NCBI GenBank assembly: GCA_947561715.1
Contig: OX387197.1
Coordinates: 9,855,001-9,919,000, forward strand
Origin: Ascidia mentula
Lineage: Eukaryota; Chordata; Ascidiacea; Phlebobranchia; Ascidiidae
Length of the DNA: 64,000 bases
Direction of reading: 5' to 3'
Part shown: positions 1 to 11,465 of the stretch, piece after piece
Layout: each line of letters begins with the position of its first letter
Numbering within the stretch: position 1 is the stretch's first letter
Notes under the pieces: generated by a model
The model's input: the letters and a program-made list of their open reading frames with translations, nothing else
Told to the model about the DNA's origin: nothing
Database searches by the model: none
Position numbers and translations under genes: made by a program

Positions 1-315
1 TATATTATTTTCTGGATTCAACTATGAGTAAACAAATTATCAAAAATAAACTTTTATTACCTCATGTATCACTTCATAGTCGTTAAGAACGACGTAATCA
101 TCTCGACCCAAGCGAATCGTCATAATGGGACCGTAAACTTTACCCCATTTTGCAAATGTTCTTTCAGGATAATCACCAAGAAAGGGCAATGCCCCAACAA
201 TAGGAAACCCCCTGGGACCAGGCGGCATCTTACTTTGTCTCCAGTACCAATAAAAAAGGCCCAAAGCCAGACAAGACATGGCAACAGCAGTGGTGGAACT
301 AAAAAACTCAATCAT
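1..315 (-). CDS. CYP2-like cytochrome P450, first exon only (gene runs off left edge)
   Basis: Only the N-terminal exon of a microsomal P450 is present: ATG at 315 on the minus strand (an in-frame upstream ATG at 330 is possible), coding to 61, then a GTAATA donor. The protein starts with a hydrophobic anchor, followed by the hinge PPGPRGFPIVG and the conserved KWGKVYGPIMTIRLGR stretch of CYP2-clan enzymes, ending in VIHE at a phase-0 junction. It is very similar to exon 1 of the P450 gene at 4252-6776 and belongs to the same tandem array. The rest of the gene, including the heme-binding Cys, lies outside the window, so integrity cannot be judged. Family is certain; substrate is unknown. Confidence 0.9.
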
Positions 316-330
316 GTTAACCTGCAACAT

Positions 331-3300
331 ACAGCAATATAACCTGGTTGCATTTCACAAAATGTGCTTATTTTTAAAATACGCTTCATAACTCCAACAG
401 TTTAGCCAAAAAGCCATTGGAACGATTGACCAGTTTTGAATGTTGTAAACAGATTTTGCTGTACTCATCGAAAAAAGAAAAAAGCAGGTAATTCGTCACA
501 TTGTAATATGACCTTCAACTGCGTTGGGCGAGGTATTTCAAACTATCAATCATGCACGTTTGTTTGTACATCGCTGTTGCATGCAGAGAATTGCGATTTT
601 CCTTGTTCGGTTTTATAGCCCTGAACCACGGAAAATTATCTTGGCTTCCACTATTATAACATCTGGGACAAATGTTGATTGTTAACGGTACATGTTCAGT
701 GTGTTCAAAGCAAGTAATTTCGGAAGCGATATTTTGTTTGCAAACCTTTTGTTGTTTTGCAACTCTAAAGGGCAACAGATTTTACCCATTGTGCTAATAG
801 CTTTGTTTAAATGTGCATGCATGAAATTGCCTATCTGCCAAATTGTCACCCTTTGAAATAGGCGGAATGCGCTCAACATTTTTTAGTCTACTTTTCTGAA
901 GTTCCTTTCTATTCCTGCAGCAACGAAGGTCAACCTGCGGCTCTTCGAAATGTCGATTATGGTTCAGTGTTCAGCAAAAAACACTGTCAGTCCTAACACC
1001 ACGAATAAAATCAAGCCTAGAGACTGAATGAAACGTTTATTTGATTGCAAAGTGGAAAATGAAATCATCAAATATGGTTCGTAGATCGAAACAAAATTTC
1101 TGGCTAACATTTACTTCAGAAACAAATTTTCGCAGCATTGTACACCGACCATTTAAAAACTTACAGCTTTTAATGAGGTTTGTTGCATCCAGAAATGCAC
1201 AAAATAATGTTTCCTTCTGCACCATGCATTAAAAATTGAAATACTATGCAGCAAATAACATGGCAAATTTATTGATCGCATTGTTTACTCACCAAGCTTG
1301 CGTATTTTTATGGAATCAATCATTCGAGTTTTCTAACGTTGTCTTTACACCATTCGCGAAAAACGTTTGGTGACCCCTGGATATATGGTGATCAAACATT
1401 TATTGATTTTCTTGCCAATGTGGCCAAATGATATATGCACAAACAGGATTATAGTTTTACACAGAGGTTAACAGCTGTGGCAAAATGTTTCAAAATCAGA
1501 TGTTCACTTAATTAAAATTTTGATCGCGCAGGTTTAATAAAACAAAAGGAAAGTTAAATGTGACCAAATGCAAACGCACAAATTCCGAGTGGCAGACACT
1601 ATGGAGCGCATGGTTACATAAAAACATATTAGTACGTTTCTGTAAACCATGAAACGGGTCGGCAACCTGTGTGCAAATGTACATAATATGTCAAAATGGT
1701 AATAACTTCGCATGTCATATGCGCAACACAAAACATTTGAGATTTCTTTTCTTTACCACTGCGTCGCAACAGCCCTATTGTATAGTATTGGAATTAATTT
1801 CAATGGGCAAATTCATACATTTCCCGGAATATTTTTTACAACAGTTCCTGGCGCAGCACAATCATGGACCAAGAAATGTATTGGAGTGTGAACTCATATA
1901 AAACACAGTAATCACCTGCGACCCTTGCACTAAAAAAGATGGCTACTGACATTATATAAGCTAAAGGGACAATATATGTACACATTTATATTCTTAAAAT
2001 TCGACATGACAGTAAAGGGTATCCCCTCATTTTCTGCTTACAGGATACGAATTGCGCCTTCCAGTGGATCTCATTTCCCCGTAGGCCACGAAGCGGCAAC
2101 GACACCTTTGGTTCACAGGTTACGATGTAGATTACGGCTGGTGTGGATGTTGCTTTTAGAAAAATGCTGGCAGCTCAACGAATTCGCATGCAGGAGCAAT
2201 ACGACAGGTGACAACATGGAGACCAAATCAACGAAGGTGACATTGTTCTGTTAGAGAACCCAGTCTGACAGACTCATACCGAAAATTTATAAGAACGTAC
2301 AAAGGCCCTTTTGACGTCATTGGCCAACAAGGTCAGCCTGTACTTTTCAACTGTCTAAAAAAATAAGAAAGAACGCGGAAATACGAAGCCGGATAAGCTC
2401 GGGCTGCATGACACTGATAACTCTGTTATTTACACCCAACAAAGACAAGCACCGAGGCACCCAGCGCATAGCAAATAGATACTCGGCCGTTGCCGGACAT
2501 TAACGATAGCCGAATCCGTCTAAATCGGAGACAAACCCAGTCTTATAAAGCGTCCTAACGGAGTAGAACAATTTGTAACGTGTGGGGTGTAAACGACCTT
2601 ATTCGTTATGTTTTCTACATGTTTTGTTTCTATCCATGTTTCAACTTCACCTATACATTCACTTTTACTCATATGTTTTTCTTCGTTGATTTCCAACACA
2701 CCTTTAGCATATATTTGTATTTATTTCATCTTTTCACAGTTATTTTTATTAACGCTCGACTAGTCGGGCTTGCGTGGCAGATGTGGGATGCACTGATTGT
2801 CTGAATTGTTCAGTGGCTAGCCGAAATAATGGCAGCCGCGCAGCTCTCTTGTGGTGGTGAGGTGTGAATACCTATTTGTTGTTCAGCGCTAGTTAGAGTA
2901 TAGTACCGTTTCTGTGCAAAGCGTAAAACAAACTTTGTTTTATTTGTGCTTTTTTCGTTTTATTCTTTTTGTATCTTTTAGCGTCCTTCCATTTAAATAG
3001 AAGAATATAGCGACCTTAATCGCGCGGCTCCAGGTCTTTGCGATGGCCGTCAGTCCAGGGTAACCTTGGCGTTTATCAAATTGGGGTTGACGACCCTGCT
3101 AAAAATTGCAGTTCAGGTCGGGTAAACTGTTAGTTTAGGCCCCTAACAACCACCTGAACGTTAAGCAGAATTACAAAGTCGCCGCACTAATTTCGGTTAC
3201 ACCTATGCACGAGTTTTCTGTGCTTTTTAGTGATAAGCGGTGTTGCGCACTGTTAAGGATATTGGTTTCATAGTAACTTCGAATAAGTGCACATCACAAC

Positions 3301-4251
3301 AAACCATCACTGCGACTGCGTTTGGAAAATGTCCCAGTTGGCTGGTAGATTGCTATTTTTATTGCAGTTTTGAAAGATTTTAATGCCTGTTATTTCAAGT
3401 AACTTGTAGTGGTCGTGCTTATGCCGCAAATATAAACTAACCTTCATCAACGTTATCAACATGTAGGTGTTAAAAATGCGACGGACTTTACAGTGCAAAC
3501 TCATTTGCGTTGTGATTGCCGCGGGCTTGTCTGCTCTAACCACTTGCTGAATGCGACATAATGTAAGAAGCAAATTTAAACATTACAAATATAGTGCTAT
3601 TGTGTTTGCAAACAAAGCACTCCTGTAACTTTTAAACAACTTTTAAAGCAGCCATGAACAACACCACGTTTAGAAACGAAAAAATTATAGAAAAACGTTT
3701 GCATGCGGGAGATTACTTGCGGAGAGATTCGGCATTAGATCGCCTTCACTTTTTGTCTTATAAATTGGTCACATTGTGATTACGTCGTTGGAAATAGATT
3801 ATCATCATTTCGTGAGTTTTATTGATAGATTACACCAGCGAAGGAAAGCTTTTACACCAATTGACTTTGTCAACACGTTGTACAGAAGGCAACATTAAAA
3901 CTGTCAGTGACTTACATTATCGGCAAAACGAAAATGATTGGCAGTTTAAAATTTGTTGCACCAGTTTTGTCGGAAGAGTCTCGACTAAAACATTAAAGCC
4001 AATTAAATAAAAACATCATTTTAACGTACATATCTGAATCACGGTTTTTCAGTGTACAAAGAAATGTCATGTTACAACAAAAAAATCGGTTATTTTTTTA
4101 CATTGACTGCATCAAGAATCACAGCACGATGTATCCTGGTGTTAACAACGGAAACTATTGTCTTTGCGATGATCCAACTATAACCAAGGTTTATAGTGCT
4201 AACGACGTTTCTACTTCACAATCCCTATGTACATGATTATACCCGATTGTT
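331..4251. other. Intergenic region between P450 genes
   Basis: About 3.9 kb with no coding exon I can support. Open frames here are short and show no domain or splice logic. It should hold the promoter of the P450 cut by the left edge (right of 330) and the 3' UTR of the next P450 (left of 4252). A segment near 1850-1960 loosely resembles 7370-7430 upstream of the second P450, as expected for a duplicated promoter that has diverged. The one clear repeat is at 3351-3590. Confidence 0.6.
3351..3590. repeat. Duplicated intergenic segment, copy 1
   Basis: About 240 bp that align along their length with 7864-8106. Shared landmarks in order are TTGTAGTGGTCG, CTTATGCCGCAA, CAACATGTAGGTGTTA, GATTGCCGCGGGCTTGTC and GAATGCGACAT. 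Both copies lie in intergenic DNA of the P450 array, in the same orientation. It may be part of the ancestral duplicated gene unit or an interspersed repeat family; a genome search would tell. Confidence 0.75.
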
Positions 4252-6776
4252 CTAGAATTGTCTCTCCTTTGCTATTATCTTGTACGGTAACGGGGTGAAC
4301 ACAAACCCGTTTGCTCCCTTCTCAATTTCAGGAAGATTCCCTGGTTCTGGAAGAATTTCGAACTTTTGAACTATGGATGTCAGGAAAACAAAAAGCTCCA
4401 TTTCAGCCAGTTGCTGTCCAACGCAACGACGAGGCCCAACAGAGAAAGGTATGACGTAATTAGATTTGACGAAACAACCTTCAGCATCTAAATGACGTTC
4501 GGGTTTAAACATTTCCGGTTCATTCCACAGGTTGGGGTCGTTGTGAACTGCCCAGATATTTGGTAGAACCTTTAAACAAAAAAATAAAATTGGTTCCTTT
4601 ATTTGTTAAGTAAGATGGCAACTTACAGCTGTGCTTTTCGGAACCTTGTATCCTTTTAATTCTACGTCAATGGACGTGCAATGAACAATACTAAGAGGAA
4701 CCAACGTACGATATCTCTGTACCTCGTAAATAAATGCACACGTGTAAGGCATGTCATCCTTCATTGACATTTGAGGTTTACCCGATTCACCTGTATTGAA
4801 AATGTTATTACTTTTGTATTTAAACCAACTATTTTGTTTCTTCTGACCAATTACTTGTATAACCTCCTTGTATATCTTGTCTTGAGCTTCAGGATTGTGA
4901 ATAAGACAAAGAATCGCCCAACGTAAAGTGCTAGAAGTTGTCTCTGTTCCAGCCTCAAACAAGTCCCGGATGTAGTGAAGAAGTTGCAGGTTCTCGAAAT
5001 TAAGGTTTAAAAAGTTTATTTTAGGAATGGGCTGAAAGTCTGCATCGACGTGACGTGATCAAATATATGACCTTTAAATGTATAAAAAAACGGATGGATA
5101 AAAAGCTGACAAAAAGCATCCCGAGATCAAGATAATTGGATTGAAAGCTTTGAACAAAAAACAACAGCATGCAGTGTCTACAATCACTCACTGTAAAACT
5201 TTCTTTGCCATCATCCATTTCAGCTAAATATGCATCAACGAAATCACGCAACTCGTCCTTTTGAAATGTTTCCCTGTGTGCTTTCACAATCTTTCCGAAT
5301 TCGGCTTCACACACATTTTGGCAACGAAAATAAAAATAAAGGTGAGTTACGCAAAATTTTTACAAACCAAGGTGTTACTATAATTGTCAGGCACATTACT
5401 AATAATCAGGGCTCCTCTTTTTCAAAAAAAAATACATATTCTCATCAATCTATCGTATCGGTTCAACAAACCTTCATCAGGATTTAAACAGAAGATCAAC
5501 GAGAGCAAATTGATAAAAATAAGTAGTGTTTTTGGCGGAGGATATCCCTCTGCATTACTTTACTCACCAAGCTCATGTTCTTGATCTTGTTTCAGGTCCT
5601 TCACCAAACCGTAAAAAGGAGGAATGTATTTCAACCAACAGGCGAATGTTAAAATATTTAACATAAACAGTCGTTTTGGATTATTGAACCTGCGAGAAGT
5701 ATGCAAGTCGTTTGCTAAACTGTGACTATTTAAGGTTTTGTCATTATCGTGTGGCGGGGAATAATGAAACTGTAAACAATTGAAAACCTAATCAGCTATA
5801 TTTTGTTGTTCACCAATTATATTGAAGTTAACATCTGATTTTCGATAGCATTTCAGCTGCAATGCTTGTAATTCTCATGGAACAAAACTAATTCAACTGA
5901 AACACTCACACACACACCATTTGGCCAAATATTCAAGCAAATCAGAAAACCATGGTTCATCATAATCAAACCGTTTTCCAAACACAACTCCACATATCAC
6001 GTTTGACACGGTGTTCGCCAAGATGTTCTGCACAAAACAACATTGTAGAGTCCACATAAATATATAAATGTATTTTCACCATCATTGAGAAAGGCTTTCC
6101 CGCCTTATTTCTCATCTCTTCAACCATGTATGAAGCTTCCTCCAAAACACGATCCTCCATACTCCTCTTGCCCATCCCAAAACTACGAATACAGTTAAAT
6201 AACTGGCTCACAAAATTACACAGATGAACTTGGAACAAAAGTCCTACCCGCGTAAAGTCATAAGACCAAACTTTCTCTGTTCCTTCCACTTTTTCCCGTA
6301 GTCTAAAAAACCTAATCCATGACCTTGTGTCGATTCTTGAAAAATAGTTCCATTCGGCCGTCCAGAAAAGAAATCGCCTTGTTTTACCAGAGCCTTAAAC
6401 GTAAAAATATGTGCTATGGAAGATTGCTCACAGCGACAGGAGATGTCCAAGAGGCAACATACATCCAATGAGCCCAAAATAGTTGATAGTGCTTTGAAAC
6501 CAAGTAGAAAAACTCGTTACTTACCTCATGTATCACTTCATAGTTGTTAAGAACGACCCAGTCTTCTCGACCCAAGCGAATCGTCATAATGGGCCCGTAA
6601 ACTTTCCCCCATTTTGCAAATGTTCTTTCAGCATAATCGCCAACAAAAGGCAATGACCCAACGATGGGAAATCCTCTTGGACCTGGTGGCATTTTACTTG
6701 GCCTGCGATACCAATAGCAAAGGCCCAAAGCCACAGCAATGCACCCAACAACAATGGAACTACAGTAGTCTATCAT
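4252..6776 (-). CDS. CYP2-like cytochrome P450 monooxygenase, complete
   Basis: Heme-thiolate monooxygenase of the CYP2 clan, predicted to be ER-anchored and to oxidise hydrophobic substrates with electrons from P450 reductase. Nine exons on the minus strand: 6776-6525, 6393-6248, 6182-6080, 6027-5918, 5689-5568, 5304-5192, 4992-4848, 4790-4627, 4569-4252; 490 residues. All junction phases close. Landmarks: N-terminal anchor and PPGPRGFPIVG hinge, FGMGKRSMEDR, I-helix AGTETTS near residue 296, K-helix EVQR (ExxR), and heme loop FSVGPRRCVG with Cys near 434. The start is the ATG at 6776; the upstream in-frame codon is TTG. The 57-nt intron 4791-4847 is in frame and free of stops. A foldback repeat begins about 25 bp upstream of the ATG. 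Specific substrate unknown. Confidence 0.93.
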
Positions 6777-6801
6777 GTTCAACTACAACAAATATACGCT
6801 G

Positions 6802-6975
6802 GGAACATAGCTAACGGTTTTGAACATCTTTAATACAAACAAGATAGCCCATACAATGGTAGAGAACTTCATACGGACGTTTCGATTTTTTTTACATTGA
6901 AAATGGTTGTAGAAAACAATCGAAACTTCTGTATGAAGTTCTCTACCATTGTATGAGCTATCTTGGTTATATCAG
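6802..6975. mobile_element. Foldback element (inverted repeat) next to a P450 start codon
   Basis: Arms of 47 bp at 6841-6887 and 6918-6964 are inverted copies with three or four mismatches, separated by 30 bp. A 12-bp direct repeat, AAATATACGCTG, stands at 6790-6801 and again at 6976-6987, so the interval between them looks like an insertion with a target-site duplication. No coding capacity. It lies in the presumed 5' UTR or core promoter of the P450 gene whose ATG is at 6776. It could instead be a local inverted duplication. Confidence 0.7.
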
Positions 6976-7570
6976 AAATATACGCTGATTTGTTGAATAG
7001 AACTTGCTATAAAAAGTTGTAGAGAATTTGTTTCAAATTGTCAATGAGTTATGGCTCAAAAAAGCAAATCTTCGAACCAAACATATTTTGAACCAAACAC
7101 GATGGACAAGTTCAATTCCCCACAGTGCATAAAGATATGCCTCAACAGACAACAGAGTCCCTTCACGCTTTACTAATCACGTGGGACTCTAGAAAAAGGT
7201 GATTGCGTAAAAGTCAATTTTCACTCGGATCGACAAAATGCCGCTTTCGTGTTCGTTAGAACGAGAACGAGTCGGTTCACTGCGTGCAAGTGTGCAAAAA
7301 AGACGTCAAAATGACAATGACCTCGCAATTTTTCTTGCCCCAACACATTCCTGGACGAGTACAAAAGTATTGTAAACTGGTAAAGCACAGTTACCACCCA
7401 CGACCCCTGACTGGACGATTGCTGCTGACATTATAATCCCAAATATTGCGAGTTAAAAAAAATGGTAAAGAAAAAAAGTGTTTCACACTAAGGCAGGATC
7501 GCCCAACTACGCGTGCCCAGGTCCTTACTTTGCGATCACAGCTATCATACCGAGATCATTAGGTTTACAG

Positions 7571-7626
7571 GCATTGTAGCCCAGGCATTGCAGCCCAGGC
7601 ATTGCAGCCCAGGCATTACAGCCTAG
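7571..7626. repeat. Four tandem copies of a 14-bp unit
   Basis: Units at 7571-7584, 7585-7598, 7599-7612 and 7613-7626 follow GCATTGCAGCCCAG with one to three changes. They lie about 45 bp from the tRNA-like segment at 7672-7743, on the side that would be the 3' tail of a minus-strand SINE. Confidence 0.9.
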
Positions 7627-7671
7627 CTGGATCGGAAACTTTTTCCCGACAAGTCGGAGCGAGATCTGAAA

Positions 7672-7743
7672 AATCAAGGTGAAGTTTGAACTCACGTCCC
7701 TGGGCTAACCAGGTCCAACGCTCTACCAACTGAGCTACAGGGC
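7672..7743 (-). repeat. tRNA-like head of a SINE or tRNA pseudogene
   Basis: The minus strand starts GCCCTGTAGCTCAGTTGG, a perfect A-box and D-arm, and later has GAGTTCAAACTTC in the T-arm/B-box position. The 3' acceptor strand does not pair with the 5' GCCCTGT, the anticodon stem needs an extra base and a mismatch, and the B box is degenerate. It is therefore not a working tRNA. With the downstream tail of 14-bp repeats it fits a tRNA-derived SINE; composite SINEs of this type are known in Ciona, but the family here was not checked. Confidence 0.7.
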
Positions 7744-7863
7744 TTGCTGCAGCTTTAAAGTGCCCATACACATGCCACCACTGGGCCTAGCGGTGCGCAA
7801 GCATTCGTCAAGTTCGTCACGCTTCGCTTGCAATTGTCATTTTTGCGTTGCTTGTCATTTGCG

Positions 7864-8106
7864 GATTTTTTGCAGTTTTAAAAGATGTAAATGACTCTTT
7901 ACACTTCACATAGCTTGTAGTGGTCGGGCTTATGCCGCAACTATGAACTACTCTTTATTCATCAACGTATTCAACATGTAGGTGTTACAAATGCGCCGGA
8001 CTTACAGTGCAAACTCGTTTCGGTTGTGATTGCCGCGGGCTTGTCTCCTCTAACCGCTTGTTGAATGCGACATTATACAATGAGAGACAAATTAAACATT
8101 GCATAA
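7864..8106. repeat. Duplicated intergenic segment, copy 2
   Basis: Second copy of the segment at 3351-3590, same orientation, about 80 percent alike by eye. It stops within a few bases of the P450 exon-1 relic that starts near 8106, whereas the first copy has no P450 sequence beside it. Confidence 0.75.
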
Positions 8107-8296
8107 GTTCGACCGTAAACTTCTTCCCATTTGACAAATGTTCTTTCTGCGTCATCACCAACAAAAGGTAAAGTCCCAACAACAGAGAATCCTCTTCGGC
8201 CTGGCCGAAGTTTACTTTGCTAGCGACATCAACACGAAAGTTCTAATGCCACAGCAACCACAACGGCAGTATAACTAAATTACTCAATCACGTCGC
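8106..8296 (-). pseudogene. Relic of P450 exon 1
   Basis: Minus-strand sequence aligns with exon 1 of the P450 gene at 4252-6776 over its first 60 or so codons. GTLPFVGDDAERTFVKWEEV is still readable and matches SLPFVGDYAERTFAKWGKV of the intact gene. It is dead: the start ATG has become GTG, there are in-frame TAA, TGA and TAG codons before the readable stretch, the hinge motif is eroded, and the last third of the exon is replaced by the repeat at 7864-8106. No later P450 exons are found between 6976 and 8105. Confidence 0.9.
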
Positions 8297-9402
8297 CAAA
8301 ATTACACTAATCGGAGTGGCATTTTCAAAAAATCCTGCTTGTGTTTACTGTGTTTAGCAAATAAATTACTGGGAAGTAACTTGGTAAGGTTGCGTTAATG
8401 CATCTTTACAATGCGTTTGTTAGTTTGCACCTATAATACCTGACAAATTCAAACAGGTTAACACGCTTCATGTTGTGAACTGAATTGTCGAAGAGTTCTT
8501 TAAAAAGCAACTTTCACATGGAAAATCCTGCGAACCGAACTTTCTTTCTAGTACAGTACAGATACATAGGACAAAGTCATGCTCGCTTTTCTCTTTGGAT
8601 CAATACCGTTCAAGAAAGGCAAGTTACGAGATCAATACGTCATCGGCTGTTTGCCAGAGAAGTGAACTTCAGTATTTCTACAGTAGACTGCAAAAAGATT
8701 TAACAATAAAAGTCACTAAGCTTTGAATAAGGCACAAAAAAGACCAAACATCCAGCGTTATAAAGTTATCAAAAGATACTTTGGCTGTTTGTAACGTAAA
8801 AACATAAAGGAAATAAATGTCGTCGGTACTTCAACGAACAATAACAACCAACTAGCACAATTCCCAACGGGCCTGTTGGTGTTTGTTAGGCCTGTGTTAG
8901 CAATATGAAACTACAGAAGGTCAAATCCACTAACATCGCGCAGCGTAGACTCTAGCGAACCAAACTTTTGCACCTAAGCATGCTGCTGTTTGACCACTTC
9001 CTCTGCATGTATAATACAAGCAAGCAGTCACTAGATAGCAAACTATAAACACTTTATCGTGGTGATATATTGGATGTTGCTTTCAACAACTAACGGTTTG
9101 CCTCTGGTAAAATATTGTTATTCTTGGCTACATCAAAAGTCACTTGTGTGAGTGTTCTCCTTTTTTAATCTTCGAAATTATTTCTGTGTTTGTTATTTTG
9201 GTTCTGGGAAATCAGTTTATTCTTGCGGACGTGACGTAACGATATAGACCAGTATTACATTTAACCATGCTCAAAAAAGCGTGCAAGGGTAGAGTCTTCA
9301 GCTATGTTTACAAGAATCCCACCAAGTTGAAGCTTTTATACGATAGCTTTATATATGTACAGGTGGGCATAGTAAGGACATGTACATAAATAGTTTCATA
9401 AT
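8297..9402. other. Intergenic region
   Basis: No exon, RNA or repeat that I can support. It should contain the 3' UTR of the P450 ending at 9403 (minus strand) at its right end. Confidence 0.6.
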
Positions 9403-11465
9403 TTATCTTTCTTTTGCCAGGACGTTGTAAGGTGAAGGGGTGAAAATATTTCCGTTGGAACCCTTTTCAATATTCGGAAGTTTTCCTGGCTCTGGGAGGA
9501 ATTCGAATTTCTGAATCATTGAAGTGAGAAAACAAAATAGCTCGGTTTTAGCCAATTGCTCCCCAAGGCAATGTCGCGGACCCACAGAGAAAGGTATGAC
9601 GTAGTTTGATTTGACAAAGCTGCCATTAGCATCTAGGTGACGTTCTGGCCTGAACATGTTGGGTTGATCCCATATGTCGGAATCGTTGTGAACTGCCCAA
9701 ATGTTTGGCACAACCTGGTAAAAAAGAAAATGAAAACGTTTTGGTTTGGAGTCTTGTATAACTCGCCTACTTGAGCTCCCTTTGATACTTTAAATCCAGC
9801 CAATTCTGTGTCATTTGATGCGCAATGAGGAACGCCCAAAGGTATCAATGTGCGATATCTGTTCAGTTCATGAATGAATGCAGATGTGTATGGCATGTCT
9901 TTCTGGACCAAAATCGAAATTTTACCATTTCCACCTGCGTTGTTGTCAAAAATGTGGATATTTATTTTTTAGACGTAATAATATACATATAACCTTACCC
10001 ACAACTGTCTTGATTTCGTTGAACAATTTGTCTTGAGTTTCAGGGAAGTGAATAAGACAAAGAATCGCCCAACGCAAAGTATTTGCCGTGGTTCCAGATC
10101 CAGCCTCGAACAAATCCCTTATGTAGTGAAGAAGTTGCAGTTGCTGCGACAGAATCGATTTTAATTAATTCTGTTTTGAACGCATATTAAAAAATCAATG
10201 TCCCATAATGAAATTTTATTGTTTAAGGGCTTTTAATGGAATTATGGGCGAAGAGTCAGTCCCCGTGTATCTTACTGTAAAATCATCCTTGTCTTCACTC
10301 ATCTCGGCCAAAAATGCGTCAATAAAGTCACGCAAGTCGTTTTTTTGGAAAGTTGATTTGTGTTCATTTACTTCAGTTTCCATCACATCTGCAACAATCC
10401 AGAAGTATTAATACACGTTTGTGTAAACTACAAGTAGACTCCTTTTAATCTTACCTAACATGTGGCCGAAATCATTTTTGAGATCCTTCATAACCCCCGA
10501 GAAAGGCGGAAAATGCGCAAGCCAAGGCACAAATATAAGCATGGTCAGTAAAATGTTTGTTTTCGGGTCGTTAAACCTGCAGTGGGTTTGTGAAAGGGTT
10601 TGTAAGAAAATGCAGGTTAATAAATCTAAAATGAACCAACCATTTCTCCAAAATTCGCAGCAAGCTGTTAAACCGCTGGTCGTTGTAATCAAACCTTTGC
10701 CCGAATACCACTGCACATATCACGTTCGACACAGAATTTGACAAAATTTCCTGTGCGAGACAAAAAAATATAAAAATTTAACGACGCGGTAAAAATAAGC
10801 ATTAAAAAAACTGGAAATGTTGTGTTGACAAAATGTACCTGCAATGAAAACGGTTTGCCGATATATTTTCTTATCTCGTCGTTCATGTATTCTGCTTCTT
10901 CAAGGACTCGCTCCTCCATGCTTCGTTTTCCCATTCCTAAGCTACAAATGTTCATGTAATAGTTTTGACACAGAAAATTCAATTGGCAGCGTAGAGCGCA
11001 TACCCGCGCAGTGTCATGAGACCAAATTTTCGTTGCGATTTCCATTTCTGCCCGTAGTCCAGGCTACCTAAACCGTTACCCTTCGTCATTTCGTCAAACA
11101 TAGGGATAGTTGGGCGTCCAGAAAAGACTTCACCTTGCTTGACAAGAGCCTGTAGATTAATTCAAACATAAAGTTGCAAGCTTTTTGGGAGACAAAATAC
11201 TGTCTACCTGGTATATGGCATCGTAGTTGTTGAGAACAATCCAATCCTGTCGACCAAACCGCACCGACATGATGGGACCGTATGCCTTTCCCCACTTCGC
11301 TAATTTACGTTCCGGGTATGAACCGAGGAATGGGATGACACCAACAACTGGAAGGCCTCTAGGTCCAGGGGCTGCTTTCTTAGGCCTCCCGTGCCAATAA
11401 AGCAAACTAATCACTGCCACCACCAATAAGGCTGACGCAGTTGGCACATTTATCCATTCAAGCAT
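9403..11465 (-). CDS. CYP2-like cytochrome P450, complete, with altered I-helix
   Basis: Third P450 of the array. Nine exons on the minus strand: 11465-11208, 11149-11004, 10941-10839, 10750-10641, 10576-10455, 10388-10276, 10143-9999, 9934-9771, 9714-9403; 490 residues. Exons 2-8 have exactly the lengths of the neighbouring gene (146, 103, 110, 122, 113, 145, 164), with all phases kept. Landmarks: N-terminal anchor, PGPRGLPVVG hinge, LGMGKRSMEER, K-helix ELNR, and heme loop FSVGPRHCLG with Cys near 436. The I-helix reads AGSGTT near residues 298-303, where AGTETT is usual: Gly replaces the conserved acidic residue before the catalytic Thr. Otherwise it looks functional. It is the most diverged member of the three in the anchor region. 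Confidence 0.93.

Noticed and set aside
7672-7743. Functional tRNA gene on the minus strand
   Set aside because: The acceptor strands do not pair, the anticodon stem is imperfect and the B box is degenerate; a SINE head is a better explanation.
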